DNA of 36,622 nt from an uncultured Alphaproteobacteria bacterium (GTDB lineage Bacteria > Pseudomonadota > Alphaproteobacteria > HIMB59 > GCA-002718135). Both the position numbers and the translations under genes were made by a program. The notes beneath the pieces were generated by a model. It had not been told where the DNA came from, made no database searches, and saw nothing but the letters and a program-made list of their open reading frames with translations. Shown here piece after piece: positions 17,331 to 26,890 of the stretch; the first letter of the stretch is position 1, and each line of letters opens with the position of its first letter. The DNA is taken from positions 1 through 36,622 of the forward strand of contig CACKSN010000009.1 in the NCBI GenBank assembly GCA_902602845.1, in the 5' to 3' direction.

Positions 17331-18560
17331 ATGGCTATTAAAGTTTTAATGCCTGCATTATCTCCTACAATGTCAGAGGGTGTAATTAATAAGTGGCTAG
17401 TTAATATTGGTGATACTGTTGCAGCTGGAGATATATTAGCTGAAATTGAAACAGATAAAGCAACAATGGAAGTTGAGGCAGTTGATGAGGGAGAAATTAC
17501 ACATTTAATTGACACAAAACCAGATAAACAAATTGCTGTTAATTCTGTCATTGCTTTAATCAATGGTAGCAAAGATGAAAGATTAGAAGATTATAATGAT
17601 AAAGCTCAAACTTTAAGCAGTGATGAAAAAAATGAAAATTCAGTTGAAACTCAAACAAATACTAAAGTAGATAAAAATCAAATAATAGAAAGAAGTAAAG
17701 ATTCAAACACAAATCAAAATGCAAATTTTGCTTCACCGTTTGTTAAAAAATTTTCTAAAGATAATAATATAGATCTAACTCTTATTAAAGGTTCTGGCCC
17801 TTATGGCAGGATAATAAAAAAAGATATTCAAAATTTTGAACTACAAATTAATGATGAAAATATTTCTGTAATTGAACCTTCTAGTATTAGAAAAATAATT
17901 GCTGAAAGAACAACACAAACAAAAAATGAGGTTCCACATTTTTATCTTACTATTGAAACAAGAATGGATAAGTTAATAAATTTAAGAAAAAAAATTAATT
18001 TAAATAGTGATGTCAAAATTTCTTTTAATGATCTTATTGTTAAAGCATGTGCAATGGCAATAGCCAAAAATCCAGAAACAAATATTTCTTGGGTGAATGG
18101 TAAAATTCATCAATATAAAAATATTGATATTGCTATTGCGGTAGCGTTAAAAGAAGGATTGATTACACCTATTGTCAAAGAAGCTGATAAAAAAGGATTA
18201 GCTGAAATCTCAACAGAGATTAAATCACTAGTAAAAAAAGCTAATAAAAATAAATTATTACCAGAAGAGTATAGCGGAGGATCTATAACTATTTCAAATT
18301 TAGGCATGTTTGGAATCACAGAATTTCAAGCAATTATTAACCCGCCACAATCAAGTATTATTGCAGTTGGATCTATAATTGAAAAACCCGTTGTTAACGC
18401 GGGCAGTATTGAAATAGGACATACAATGAAATCTACTATTTCGGCAGATCATAGATCATTAGATGGTGCCGTTGCGGCAAAATTACTCAAAGATTTTAGC
18501 GATATTTTAGAAGATCCTTTTCAAATATGGTTGAATAGCTTGGATATGGAAGTTATTTAA
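17331..18560 (+). CDS. pdhC: Pyruvate dehydrogenase E2 component, dihydrolipoamide acetyltransferase
   Basis: Core of the pyruvate dehydrogenase complex; moves the acetyl group from lipoyl-lysine to CoA. A lipoyl domain (1-78, Lys43) is followed by a polar linker, a peripheral-subunit-binding domain (about 130-165: [24 protein letters not shown]) and the catalytic domain, with [14 protein letters not shown] holding the active-site His and Asp. The 409 residues are complete with one lipoyl domain. It abuts pdhB. lpdA (E3), which often follows pdhC in alphaproteobacteria, is absent; lipA comes next after 5 bp. Confidence 0.97.
   Translation: MAIKVLMPALSPTMSEGVINKWLVNIGDTVAAGDILAEIETDKATMEVEAVDEGEITHLIDTKPDKQIAVNSVIALINGSKDERLEDYNDKAQTLSSDEKNENSVETQTNTKVDKNQIIERSKDSNTNQNANFASPFVKKFSKDNNIDLTLIKGSGPYGRIIKKDIQNFELQINDENISVIEPSSIRKIIAERTTQTKNEVPHFYLTIETRMDKLINLRKKINLNSDVKISFNDLIVKACAMAIAKNPETNISWVNGKIHQYKNIDIAIAVALKEGLITPIVKEADKKGLAEISTEIKSLVKKANKNKLLPEEYSGGSITISNLGMFGITEFQAIINPPQSSIIAVGSIIEKPVVNAGSIEIGHTMKSTISADHRSLDGAVAAKLLKDFSDILEDPFQIWLNSLDMEVI
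17439..17491 (+). repeat. Direct repeat copy 2 (lipoyl domain core of pdhC)
   Basis: Partner of 16059-16111. The two copies encode the same 18 residues around the lipoylated lysine. Confidence 0.85.
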
Positions 18561-18565
18561 CCCTT

Positions 18566-19501
18566 ATGAGTGGACCACGACATCCTGAAAAGGTTAAAAA
18601 CAAATCAAACCCAATTCCAAAAAAACCAAGTTGGATTAGAGTAAAAGCACCAACTTCAAAATTTTTCAAAGAGACAAATAAACTCTTAAAAGATAAAAAA
18701 ATCGTAACTGTGTGCGAAGAGGCTGCTTGTCCTAATATAGCTGAATGTTGGCAAAAAAAACACGCAACTTTTATGATACTTGGAGATATTTGTACTAGAG
18801 CATGTGCGTTTTGTAATATCAAAACTGGTAAACCTCATTATATTGACCATGGTGAAGCTATAAGAATTGCTGAGTCAGTTCATCAACTGAATTTAGAACA
18901 TGTGGTTATAACTAGTGTTGACAGAGATGATCTAATAGACGGAGGAGCATTACACTTCATAAATGTCATAGACTCAATTAAATCTTTAAATCCAAATTGT
19001 ACAATTGAAATTCTAACACCTGATTTTAAAAATAAACCTGAAGCAATAGGTATTTTATCAAAAAATTTACCTGACGTTTTCAATCATAATTTAGAAACAG
19101 TACCTAGATTATACCCTTCAATTCGACCAGGCTCACGTTATTTTGTAAGTTTAAATTTACTTAGTCAAATTAAAGAAAAAAATCCAAGTATATTTACAAA
19201 ATCAGGTCTCATGGTTGGATTAGGTGAAACTAAAGAAGAAGTGTATCAAGTAATGGATGATTTAAGGGCAGCTAATGTTGATTTTATTACTATAGGGCAA
19301 TACTTACCGCCAACACCTAAGCATGCTAAGCTAGAAAAATTTATTACCCCACAAGAGTTTGATGAATACAAGAAAATGGCATATGCTAAAGGATTTCTAA
19401 TGGTAGCATCATCACCACTTACTCGTTCAAGCTATCACGCTTCTGATGATTTTAAAATCATGCAGGAAAATAGGAAAAATAAACTTTATTCAATTCAATG
19501 A
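18566..19501 (+). CDS. lipA: Lipoyl synthase
   Basis: Radical SAM enzyme that inserts two sulfurs into protein-bound octanoyl groups. The auxiliary cluster ligands C50, C55 and C61 ([12 protein letters not shown]) and the radical SAM ligands C76, C80 and C83 (CTRACAFC) are all present, as is the C-terminal RSSYHA (Ser288/Ser289) that closes the auxiliary cluster. The 311 residues are complete. Location directly after pdhC fits its substrates, the PdhB and PdhC lipoyl domains. It shares ATGA with the next gene. Confidence 0.98.
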   Translation: MSGPRHPEKVKNKSNPIPKKPSWIRVKAPTSKFFKETNKLLKDKKIVTVCEEAACPNIAECWQKKHATFMILGDICTRACAFCNIKTGKPHYIDHGEAIRIAESVHQLNLEHVVITSVDRDDLIDGGALHFINVIDSIKSLNPNCTIEILTPDFKNKPEAIGILSKNLPDVFNHNLETVPRLYPSIRPGSRYFVSLNLLSQIKEKNPSIFTKSGLMVGLGETKEEVYQVMDDLRAANVDFITIGQYLPPTPKHAKLEKFITPQEFDEYKKMAYAKGFLMVASSPLTRSSYHASDDFKIMQENRKNKLYSIQ

Positions 19502-19935
19502 AATCATCTAACAGGGAAGAAATTATTGAACATAATGCAAAAGAATTATTTGATATAGTTCTTGATATAGAAAGCTATCCTTACTTCATACCTTGGTGCT
19601 CTGCTATGAAAGTGCACTCTAAAAGTGATAGTGAAATATATGCAGATATGATTGTTTGGTATAAATATTTCATGCCTCAAAAATTTGGTTCTCATGTTGA
19701 ATTTGATAAGAAAAAATTAAATATAAGAACCACATATATAGAAGGTCCTTTAAAAGATTTAAAAACAAGTTGGATATTCAAATCAATAAAAAAAAATCAA
19801 ACTTTAATTACTTTCAATGTTGAGTTTGAGTTTAAAAGGTTTTTTCATCAAAAAATTGCAGAAGCCTTTTTTCCTCTAATTGAAAATAAAATGATTGAAT
19901 CTTTTAAAGAAAGGGCAGATGAAATTTTAAATTAA
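19498..19935 (+). CDS. COQ10/RatA-type START-domain protein
   Basis: A 145-residue polyketide-cyclase/START-fold protein. The pattern [28 protein letters not shown] at the N terminus (residues 11-38) and the C-terminal amphipathic helix ending SFKERADEI are typical of the family. Bacterial members are called ubiquinone-binding COQ10 homologues or RatA; in alphaproteobacteria the gene often sits after lipA, and a role in ubiquinone function is the more likely one. No antitoxin partner is adjacent. It begins in an ATGA overlap with lipA and its last 9 bp overlap the convergent next gene. Confidence 0.88.
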   Translation: MKSSNREEIIEHNAKELFDIVLDIESYPYFIPWCSAMKVHSKSDSEIYADMIVWYKYFMPQKFGSHVEFDKKKLNIRTTYIEGPLKDLKTSWIFKSIKKNQTLITFNVEFEFKRFFHQKIAEAFFPLIENKMIESFKERADEILN

Positions 19936-20391
19936 ACTTTTGATTTGATTAAAAACAAATTTTTTAGTTTTTCTTTGAATGTCCAATCGAGTTCCTTTAA
20001 AATTTTTTTTAAATACATATTCTTTGTTTTTAAACCTTAAACCCACAAAGACCAAACCTACTGGTTTTGTGTTACTTCCACCTTTTGGTCCTGCTATTCC
20101 TGTAGTTGAAATACAAATTTGAGATTTTTCTTTTTTGTATAATTTTTTTATCATTTCTAATGCAATCTCTTCACTTACTGCTCCAAACTTATTTAATGTT
20201 TTTTTTGAAATAGATAAATATTTAACTTTCGTTTGATTAGAATAACATACTATACCTGTTGAAAATATTTTTGAAATACCACTATATTTTGTTAGGGTAT
20301 GCGCTATTAAACCACCCGTACAAGACTCAGCCACTGCAATGGATATATTTTTATTTATCAAATTAGAGACTATTTTATCAATTGTAGACAT
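19927..20391 (-). CDS. pncC: Nicotinamide-nucleotide amidohydrolase (CinA C-terminal domain, PncC)
   Basis: Deamidates nicotinamide mononucleotide to nicotinate mononucleotide for NAD recycling. The 154-residue protein is the CinA C-terminal domain alone; the N-terminal MoCF-like domain of longer CinA proteins is absent. Motifs are AVAESCTGGL (about 19-28), FGAVSEEIA, and TTGIAGPKGGSNTKPVGLVF (about 95-114). Its ATG lies 14 bp inside the pgpA 3' end, so the two are translated from one message. The 3' end overlaps the convergent START-domain gene by 9 bp. Confidence 0.93.
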   Translation of the reverse strand: MSTIDKIVSNLINKNISIAVAESCTGGLIAHTLTKYSGISKIFSTGIVCYSNQTKVKYLSISKKTLNKFGAVSEEIALEMIKKLYKKEKSQICISTTGIAGPKGGSNTKPVGLVFVGLRFKNKEYVFKKNFKGTRLDIQRKTKKFVFNQIKSLI

Positions 20392-20851
20392 TAAGCATAT
20401 AAATAATAATAACTGTGTATATTGAAGCTATTATATCATCTAATATTACACCAAAAGGATTTTTTATTTTTTTATCAATTAAATTAGCTGGAAAAATTTT
20501 CAAAATATCAAAAAACCTAAAAAGTAAAAATATTAGCAGGATAGTATATCCAGTATTAACAAAGTAAATTAATTCATAAAAGATCAAAATAAAATAAATT
20601 CCTAAAAATTCATCAATTATTATAATATTCGAGTCATTTGTTTTGGTATAATATGAAAATTTATTAATAAAAAAAATTGATAGAATAAAAATTATAATAA
20701 AAATAAGAATAAACAACTTAGTACTGATTAAATTTAAAGCCACTACAGGAAATAATATAATTAATGAGAAAAGTGAGCCAAAAGTTCCTGGAAAATATTT
20801 TATGTATCCTACATAAAAAAGAGAAACAAAAATATTAGTAAAAAATTTCAT
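20378..20851 (-). CDS. pgpA: Phosphatidylglycerophosphatase A
   Basis: Inner-membrane phosphatase making phosphatidylglycerol from its phosphate. I start it at the ATG at 20851 (157 residues, MKFFTNIFVSLFYVGY); a longer frame to 20899 runs deeper into ispDF and has a non-family start. Signatures are YFPGTFGSL (about 20-28), IIDEFLGIYFI, FRFFDILKIFPANLIDKKIKNPFG and VILDDIIASIYT, giving the acidic metal-binding residues. About four membrane segments alternate with these loops. It overlaps ispDF by 17 bp and pncC by 14 bp. Confidence 0.92.
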   Translation of the reverse strand: MKFFTNIFVSLFYVGYIKYFPGTFGSLFSLIILFPVVALNLISTKLFILIFIIIFILSIFFINKFSYYTKTNDSNIIIIDEFLGIYFILIFYELIYFVNTGYTILLIFLLFRFFDILKIFPANLIDKKIKNPFGVILDDIIASIYTVIIIYMLNVYN

Positions 20852-21983
20852 TTGAAATTTGTACAATTGCTTCTGCTGCAATACCTTCACCATTACCAAT
20901 AAACCCTATCTTTTCATTCGTAGTAGCTTTTATAGAAATGATATTAGAATTTATTGAAAGAAGTTTGCTTACATTTTTTTTCATTTTGTTTACATATCTA
21001 GAAATATTTGGTTTTTCAGCAATTATATTGATATCTAAGTTAGTTATAATAAAATTCTCTTTTTTTAATAATTCTTTACAAAAATAAATAAATTTTGAAG
21101 AATTAGCATTTTTCCATTTTTTATTATTATTAGGAAAATGATATCCTATATCTCTCATTGATAGTGCTCCAAATATACTATCACAAATGGCATGTAATCC
21201 AACATCAGCATCAGAATGTCCAACAAGTTTAGAAAATGGAATTTTTATTCCACATAATCGCAGACCTGTTTTTGTTTTCTTATCTATTCTATGGATATCA
21301 TAACCTATCCCAGTTTTAAAAGTAGGTTTTAAGAGTAATTTTAAATATATTAAATCTTCAGGATATGTGATTTTTACATTTGTTATTTCACCTTTAATGA
21401 GGTTTAATTTAGAATTTAATTCTTGAATTAAACTTGAGTCATCACTAAATTTTTTACTTTTGAATTTTTTGTGAGCATTAAATATTAATTTAAATTTGAA
21501 ACCTTGTGGTGTTTGCAAATTTGAAACTTTCACATCTTTGTTTTTAGAATTTATTATTTGTCTGTCATTAGAATTAACATATGGAATACAATTATTTTTC
21601 TTATTGAGATTTAATAAAATATTATTAATCAATTTATTACTACATAATGGTCTAGCTCCATCATGAATCAATACATTTTGGATATTAATCTTCTCTAATT
21701 TTTTAAGAGCATTGAAGGATGACTTCTGCCTTGTTCTGCCAGGTGTTGAAAAAATCACTTTATTCTTGAATGAGTTGTATTTTTTATTGTTTTTTATAAT
21801 ATTTCTGTAATTTTTGTTTATCGAAAGAACTATATATTTAAATGGTTTGTCATCTAGGTTACTTAAAAATATATCAATGATTGTTTGATTGCCAATTTTA
21901 AAAAACTGTTTTGGGATTTTTTGCCTAAATCTCTTCCCATTTCCTCCTGCTAGAATTACGAGTGCATTTTGCATAATTTTCAT
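20835..21983 (-). CDS. ispDF: Bifunctional IspD/IspF isoprenoid precursor enzyme
   Basis: A fusion of two non-adjacent MEP-pathway steps. The N-terminal IspD part (about 1-218) makes CDP-methylerythritol: LAGGNGKRF, IPKQFF, IHDGARPL, NLQTPQGFKF. The C-terminal IspF part (about 222-382) makes the cyclodiphosphate: GIGYDIHRI (metal ligands Asp and His), GHSDADVGLHAICDSIFGAL, DIGYHFP, ATTNEKIGFIGNGEGIAAEA. The fused form is common in alphaproteobacteria. A second ATG three codons in gives MQNALVILAGG and may be the true start. It is divergent from ntrY; in many relatives dusB-ntrB-ntrC lie between them. Confidence 0.97.
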   Translation of the reverse strand: MKIMQNALVILAGGNGKRFRQKIPKQFFKIGNQTIIDIFLSNLDDKPFKYIVLSINKNYRNIIKNNKKYNSFKNKVIFSTPGRTRQKSSFNALKKLEKINIQNVLIHDGARPLCSNKLINNILLNLNKKNNCIPYVNSNDRQIINSKNKDVKVSNLQTPQGFKFKLIFNAHKKFKSKKFSDDSSLIQELNSKLNLIKGEITNVKITYPEDLIYLKLLLKPTFKTGIGYDIHRIDKKTKTGLRLCGIKIPFSKLVGHSDADVGLHAICDSIFGALSMRDIGYHFPNNNKKWKNANSSKFIYFCKELLKKENFIITNLDINIIAEKPNISRYVNKMKKNVSKLLSINSNIISIKATTNEKIGFIGNGEGIAAEAIVQISNEIFY

Positions 21984-22003
21984 TTATATGATGTTTGTAT
22001 TTA

Positions 22004-22033
22004 TTTACATTAATTTTAACTTTTAACTAAAAT
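22004..22033 (+). promoter_or_regulatory. Possible ntrY promoter
   Basis: In the 56-bp gap between divergent ispDF and ntrY, TTTACA (22004-22009) and TAAAAT (22028-22033) are spaced 18 bp apart. Transcription would begin at or next to the ntrY ATG (22040), which would make the mRNA leaderless. In such A+T-rich DNA chance matches are common. Confidence 0.35.
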
Positions 22034-22039
22034 CTAAAA

Positions 22040-24184
22040 ATGTTTGATCTATCAAAATTTTTAAAATCCTTCCATCTAAATAAGATTTCATTCTATTTTT
22101 TATTATTCCTTATATTAATGAGCTTTTCTATAACATTTTATTTAATGCTTCCTAATAATGATCTTGTAAAAGATCCCCAAAGATTGCAGTATTTTCTACT
22201 AGCTGATGTAATTTTTGTAATTTTGTTAATTTCTATAATAATTCGTCAGATAGTATTGATTTTAGTTAGAAGAAAAAAAAGTTATGATGAATCGAGATTG
22301 TATGTAAAATTTGTTAATTTATTTGCTGCTATGGCTTTAGGACCAGCTATTGGTTTGGTTATAATTACCTCTCTTTTTTTTAATTTAGAGCTAAGAACAT
22401 GGTACGGCGATGCAGTAAGAGACGCAGTGGTTAATTCAAACATTGTAGCTAAGAATTATGAAAATGAAATACAAGCAGAATTAATTTCAGATACTCAATT
22501 AATTACTAGAGAAATCTTGCAATCTTCAAATAATAATGAGGTAAATATAAATAGTATTCAACGAGCTTTAAGTGAGTTCATTAATTTAAGAACAATTTCA
22601 AGTATTTATATTTTTAGTAACAATGGAAATATTTATTTAAGTTTAAAAGATGTGGAAAATAAAAATTTCTCAAATCCTTCTTCAGATATTTATGATATTT
22701 TAGATCAAAACCGTGTTTATATATTTCAGCTAAATAATAATTCCATAGCTGCATTTAAGAAAATTAATTTTTTAAATAATGTTTATATGCAGGTTAATCG
22801 TGAACTCAATACTGATATTTGGGATCATATCAGCTCAACAAAGGAAGCTTATAGAATATATACAACTAAAGAAGAAGAAAGCTCAGGTGTGCAAGTTACT
22901 TACTCAATGATATTTGTTTTATTTTCAATTTGTTTTATTCTTATTGCGATTTTAATAGGTTTTAATTTAGCAACTAATCTAAGCAAACCAATCACAAATT
23001 TAATTCATTCAGCTAACAAAATTTCAAAAGGAAATTTTGATGCAAAAGTAAGTGAAACTGATCAATTTGATGAAATAAGAATATTGCTTTCTTCTTATAA
23101 TCAAATGATTTCTGAGATAGAAAATAAACAAAACCAACTAATTTCTAAAAGTAATCAAAATGAAGAAAAAAGAATATTTATTGAAGCAATACTAAGTTTA
23201 TTAACAATTGGTGTGTTATCTCTTGATAAAAACTTTAATGTAATACTTCACAACAAAACTGTTTTGAAATTATTTAAAAACACAAAAAAATTTGAAATAG
23301 GTGAAAATTTTTTAGTTATTTTTCCTGAATGGAAGGAGATTTTTAAAAACTTTAAAGAGTCAAAAAAATTATTATTAAACTTTCAGTATGACTTTACAAT
23401 ATTTGACGATCAAAGAAATTTTAATATAAGAATTATCAAGGAAATTAATGAAAATAAAATAGAAGGATACGTTGTTGCTTTAGACGATACAACATCATTA
23501 ATTTTAGCCGAGAAACATGCTGCATGGTCAGATATAGCAAGAAAAATTGCTCATGAAGTTAAAAATCCATTAACTCCTATAAAGTTATCTGCTGAAAGAA
23601 TAGAAAAAAAATTTATTGAAGATAAATTTTCAAAAGCTGAAATTTCACTTTTAACAAGAACTATCTCAAGACAGGTGGATGATATAGGTAAGCTTGTAGA
23701 CGAGTTCTCTTCTTTTGCAAGAATGCCAGAAGCAGAGATTAAGTTAGATAATCTATCTAAATGTTTGGAAGAATCTTACCAATTATATTTTAATTCAAGG
23801 AAGGACATTAAATTCAATTTTGTAAAATCAAAAAATGATATATTTTTTCAATTTGATAAATTGCAAATTTCTAGATGTTTTAATAATTTAATTAAAAACT
23901 CTATTGAGGCTGTAGAAAAAATACCAAATCCAGTTATTGAAGTAAATATTAATACAAATGAAAATAATATTAATATAGAATTTAAGGATAATGGTATTGG
24001 AATTGAAAGTAAAATGATTGCTAAAATTTTCGAGCCATATTTTACAACTAAATCTAAGGGTACAGGCTTGGGATTGTCTATAGTTAAAAGAATCATAGAA
24101 GACCATGGAGGTAAAATCAGAATTGAAAAAAATAAAAATATGGCTGGAACAACATCTTTAATTATATTTGATAAAAATGCATAA
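22040..24184 (+). CDS. ntrY: NtrY-type sensor histidine kinase
   Basis: Membrane sensor kinase of the NtrYX pair, linked in other alphaproteobacteria to nitrogen and redox control. About three membrane segments occupy residues 18-115, then an extracytoplasmic sensor region (about 120-280) ends at another membrane segment (about 288-312). A HAMP linker (about 313-370, NLSKPITNLIHSANKISKG), a PAS-like region (about 380-480) and the kinase core follow: H-box HEVKNPLTPIKLSAERI (His505), N-box NNLIKNSIEA, DNGIGIE and TGLGLSIVKRIIEDHGG. All key residues are present. Its last 8 bp overlap ntrX (ATGCATAA). Confidence 0.95.
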   Translation: MFDLSKFLKSFHLNKISFYFLLFLILMSFSITFYLMLPNNDLVKDPQRLQYFLLADVIFVILLISIIIRQIVLILVRRKKSYDESRLYVKFVNLFAAMALGPAIGLVIITSLFFNLELRTWYGDAVRDAVVNSNIVAKNYENEIQAELISDTQLITREILQSSNNNEVNINSIQRALSEFINLRTISSIYIFSNNGNIYLSLKDVENKNFSNPSSDIYDILDQNRVYIFQLNNNSIAAFKKINFLNNVYMQVNRELNTDIWDHISSTKEAYRIYTTKEEESSGVQVTYSMIFVLFSICFILIAILIGFNLATNLSKPITNLIHSANKISKGNFDAKVSETDQFDEIRILLSSYNQMISEIENKQNQLISKSNQNEEKRIFIEAILSLLTIGVLSLDKNFNVILHNKTVLKLFKNTKKFEIGENFLVIFPEWKEIFKNFKESKKLLLNFQYDFTIFDDQRNFNIRIIKEINENKIEGYVVALDDTTSLILAEKHAAWSDIARKIAHEVKNPLTPIKLSAERIEKKFIEDKFSKAEISLLTRTISRQVDDIGKLVDEFSSFARMPEAEIKLDNLSKCLEESYQLYFNSRKDIKFNFVKSKNDIFFQFDKLQISRCFNNLIKNSIEAVEKIPNPVIEVNINTNENNINIEFKDNGIGIESKMIAKIFEPYFTTKSKGTGLGLSIVKRIIEDHGGKIRIEKNKNMAGTTSLIIFDKNA

Positions 24185-25511
24185 AGTTCTTATTATCGAT
24201 GATGAAAAAGATATCTGTTTTCTTATTTCAGAAATTTTGAAAGATGAGAAATATATAACTAAAAACGCATTAAACTCTGATGATGCAATGATTAAATTTA
24301 ATCAAAATAAACCTGATTTAGTAATTCTTGATGTATGGCTATCAAATAGCAAATTAGATGGAATAGAGCTATTACAAGAATTTAAGAAAATAGATAATAG
24401 AGTTCCTATCATTATAATTAGTGGTCACGGTACAGTTGATTTAGCAGTTAAATCTATTAAAAATGGAGCTTATGATTTTCTTGAAAAACCATTCAATAGC
24501 GACAAACTAATTATATTAGTAAAAAGAGCTATTGAAAGTTCTCAATTAATTAGTGAGAATAAAGATTTAAAAAATATTGTTGTTCCAAATAAACCCTTAA
24601 TAGGTAATTCTCAATTCATCAAAAAAGTATCAAAATTTATAAATGAACAATCGAATTCAAATTCTAGATTATTTATTTCTGGTGAATTTGGCACAGGAAA
24701 AAAACACTTGGCTAATAAAATTCATCAACAATCGCAATTTAAAGACAAATTACCTGTTACAATAGATTTTAAAAAATTAACAAATGATGCTTTAGATAAA
24801 CTTTTTTTAGATAATAAAGAAAATTTAAATGAAAATTTGTTTTTTAGATCAAATAATAACACTTTGATTTTATTAAATATTGACTCTTTAACTTTAAATT
24901 ATCAAAAAAAACTTTTATTTTTTTTAGATAACACAAATTTTTTTGAAAAATTTGATTTAAAATTAAATTTAAAAATTATTAGTATAACTGAGAAAAATAT
25001 TCATTCTGAAATTGAAAAAGGAAATTTTATCAATAGGCTCTATGACAGAATTTCAACAGATAATATAGAAACATTACCCTTATCAAAAAGAAGAGACGAT
25101 ATACTTCCAATTTTAGAATATTACCTATCAAACATTAGTGGAAGTTCTGTAAGTTTTAAATTTTCAAAATCTGCATTAACGAAACTTCAAATGTATGATT
25201 GGCCTGGAAATATCTCACAATTAATAAATTATGTTGAAAAAAGCTTAATTCTTAATCAAGATAATAATAATGATAATGAACTTGAAGTAGATGATCTTGC
25301 TTTGCAAATGGGAAACGACACTGCGACAGTTTCTTCAAATCAATCACTAGACCTATCGTTAAAAGAGGCTAGATCGGAATTTGAAAAGGAATATTTATTA
25401 TCGCAAATAAAGAGATTTAATGGTAATATATCTAAAGTTTCTGAATTTACTGGTATGGAAAGAACAGCACTTTATAGAAAAATCAAATCATTAGATATCA
25501 AAATAGATTAA
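24177..25511 (+). CDS. ntrX: NtrX-type response regulator with degenerate AAA+ domain
   Basis: Partner of NtrY. I use the ATG at 24177 (444 residues, MHKVLIIDDEKD) instead of a TTG three codons upstream. The receiver domain is intact: acidic pair D8/D9, phospho-acceptor D52 in VILDVWL, K104 in FLEKPF. The central domain keeps a Walker A (GEFGTGKK, 169-176), but the GAFTGA loop that contacts sigma-54 is missing and the Walker B position reads NTLILLNID (228-236), with Leu and Asn where GTLFLDEI has Asp and Glu. A Fis-type helix-turn-helix closes the protein (RFNGNISKVSEFTGMERTALYRKI). It probably acts as a sigma-54-independent DNA-binding regulator. Confidence 0.93.
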   Translation: MHKVLIIDDEKDICFLISEILKDEKYITKNALNSDDAMIKFNQNKPDLVILDVWLSNSKLDGIELLQEFKKIDNRVPIIIISGHGTVDLAVKSIKNGAYDFLEKPFNSDKLIILVKRAIESSQLISENKDLKNIVVPNKPLIGNSQFIKKVSKFINEQSNSNSRLFISGEFGTGKKHLANKIHQQSQFKDKLPVTIDFKKLTNDALDKLFLDNKENLNENLFFRSNNNTLILLNIDSLTLNYQKKLLFFLDNTNFFEKFDLKLNLKIISITEKNIHSEIEKGNFINRLYDRISTDNIETLPLSKRRDDILPILEYYLSNISGSSVSFKFSKSALTKLQMYDWPGNISQLINYVEKSLILNQDNNNDNELEVDDLALQMGNDTATVSSNQSLDLSLKEARSEFEKEYLLSQIKRFNGNISKVSEFTGMERTALYRKIKSLDIKID

Positions 25512-25520
25512 TAAAATAAA

Positions 25521-26885
25521 ATGAAAACAATAATTTGTGGCGCAGGTGATGTTGGCTATAGTATAGCTGATAAATTATCTAATGAGAATTTTGAAGTTAC
25601 TGTTATTGATGAATCTGAAGAAAGATTATCTAAAGTTTCAGAAAATTTAGATGTAAAAACAATAATTGGAATTCCTAGCTTACCATCAGTGTTAAAGGAT
25701 GCTGGTGCACAAGATTGTGAAATTCTTATTGCAGTAACAAAAAGTGATGAAACAAATATGGTGACTTGTCAAATTGGTCACACTTTATTTGAAATCCCAA
25801 AAAAAATTGCAAGGATAAGACAACAAGATTATTTAAAAGATCAATGGAAAAATTTATATAATGATAACAATTTTCCAATTGATGCAATAATATCACCTGA
25901 ACAAGAAGTAGCGAAATCACTATACAGAAGATTAATTTCTCCTGGCACAATTGATATGCTAGAATTATCAGAAAAAAAATTGAAATTAATTGGGTTAAAA
26001 TGTGAAGATAATTTTGCACATGCTGGATTAACCGTAAGAGAATTATCAAAAAAATTTCCAAATTATTTAGCAAATATAATGTTTATATTTAGAGGAGAAA
26101 AAAAATTTACAGTTAATTCATCAACAAAGATTGAAAAAAATGACTCAATATTTTTAGTAGTTGAGACAGAAAATTTAAAGGATGTACTGCTTGAATTTGG
26201 TCATGAAGAACTTCAAGCTAAAAAAGCTGTAATTATTGGTGGGGGAAATATAGGTCTATCACTAGCACAATTGATTGAGAAATCAGATACTTATATAAAG
26301 ACTGAATTAATTGAATTTAATAAAGAGAGAGCTGAATTTTTAGCTGAAAATTTAGAAAATGTTACAGTTACAAATGGTGATGGCCTAGATAATCAAATTT
26401 TGGAAGAAGTTAATATATCTGAAGCTGGGTATTGTATTTCAGTTACAGAGGATGATGAAGTAAATATACTATCTTCCTTAATAGCTAAAAGGGCTGGTGC
26501 ATCTGTGTCATTAACTTTGATAAATAATAGCAATTATTCATCTTTATTAACAAATATTGGAGTTGATATGACTATTGATCCAAAAATAATTACGATATCT
26601 AAAATTCTAGAAAAGGTTAGAGGTGTAAAAATTAGAAATGATTATTCAATTGGTGATGGTTTTGGTGAAGTTATAGAGGCCGATATCCAAACTGACTCAA
26701 CCCTTTGTAACAAAAGTTTAAAGGAGTTAAGTTTACCTAAAGGAATTAGAATTGGATCTATTTTAAGAGATAAAAATGTTATTATTCCAAACAGTCAGAC
26801 TCTTTTTAAAGAAAATGATGATGTTGTATTTTTTGCAGAAACTGAATGCATTAAAATATTAGAAAAACTTCTTTCTAAAGCCTAA
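25521..26885 (+). CDS. trkA: Trk-type potassium uptake protein TrkA
   Basis: Cytoplasmic NAD-binding regulatory subunit of a Trk/Ktr potassium channel. The 454 residues hold two RCK_N/RCK_C pairs: Rossmann motifs CGAGDVGYSIAD (residue 6 on) and IGGGNIGLSLAQ (about 235 on), each followed by a TrkA-C domain (about 140-220 and 370-454). It follows ntrX after 9 bp, a conserved alphaproteobacterial order. No trkH or ktrB membrane partner lies in the window. Confidence 0.96.
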   Translation: MKTIICGAGDVGYSIADKLSNENFEVTVIDESEERLSKVSENLDVKTIIGIPSLPSVLKDAGAQDCEILIAVTKSDETNMVTCQIGHTLFEIPKKIARIRQQDYLKDQWKNLYNDNNFPIDAIISPEQEVAKSLYRRLISPGTIDMLELSEKKLKLIGLKCEDNFAHAGLTVRELSKKFPNYLANIMFIFRGEKKFTVNSSTKIEKNDSIFLVVETENLKDVLLEFGHEELQAKKAVIIGGGNIGLSLAQLIEKSDTYIKTELIEFNKERAEFLAENLENVTVTNGDGLDNQILEEVNISEAGYCISVTEDDEVNILSSLIAKRAGASVSLTLINNSNYSSLLTNIGVDMTIDPKIITISKILEKVRGVKIRNDYSIGDGFGEVIEADIQTDSTLCNKSLKELSLPKGIRIGSILRDKNVIIPNSQTLFKENDDVVFFAETECIKILEKLLSKA

Positions 26886-26890
26886 TATAT

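Noticed and set aside
15938-17572. Two similar minus-strand frames (15938-16306 and 17318-17572) that look like a gene family
   Set aside because: Their similarity only reflects the repeated lipoyl domains of pdhB and pdhC on the other strand.
19498-19935. RatA toxin of a toxin-antitoxin pair
   Set aside because: No antitoxin-like gene is adjacent (the next gene is convergent pncC), and position after lipA fits the COQ10-type housekeeping role better.
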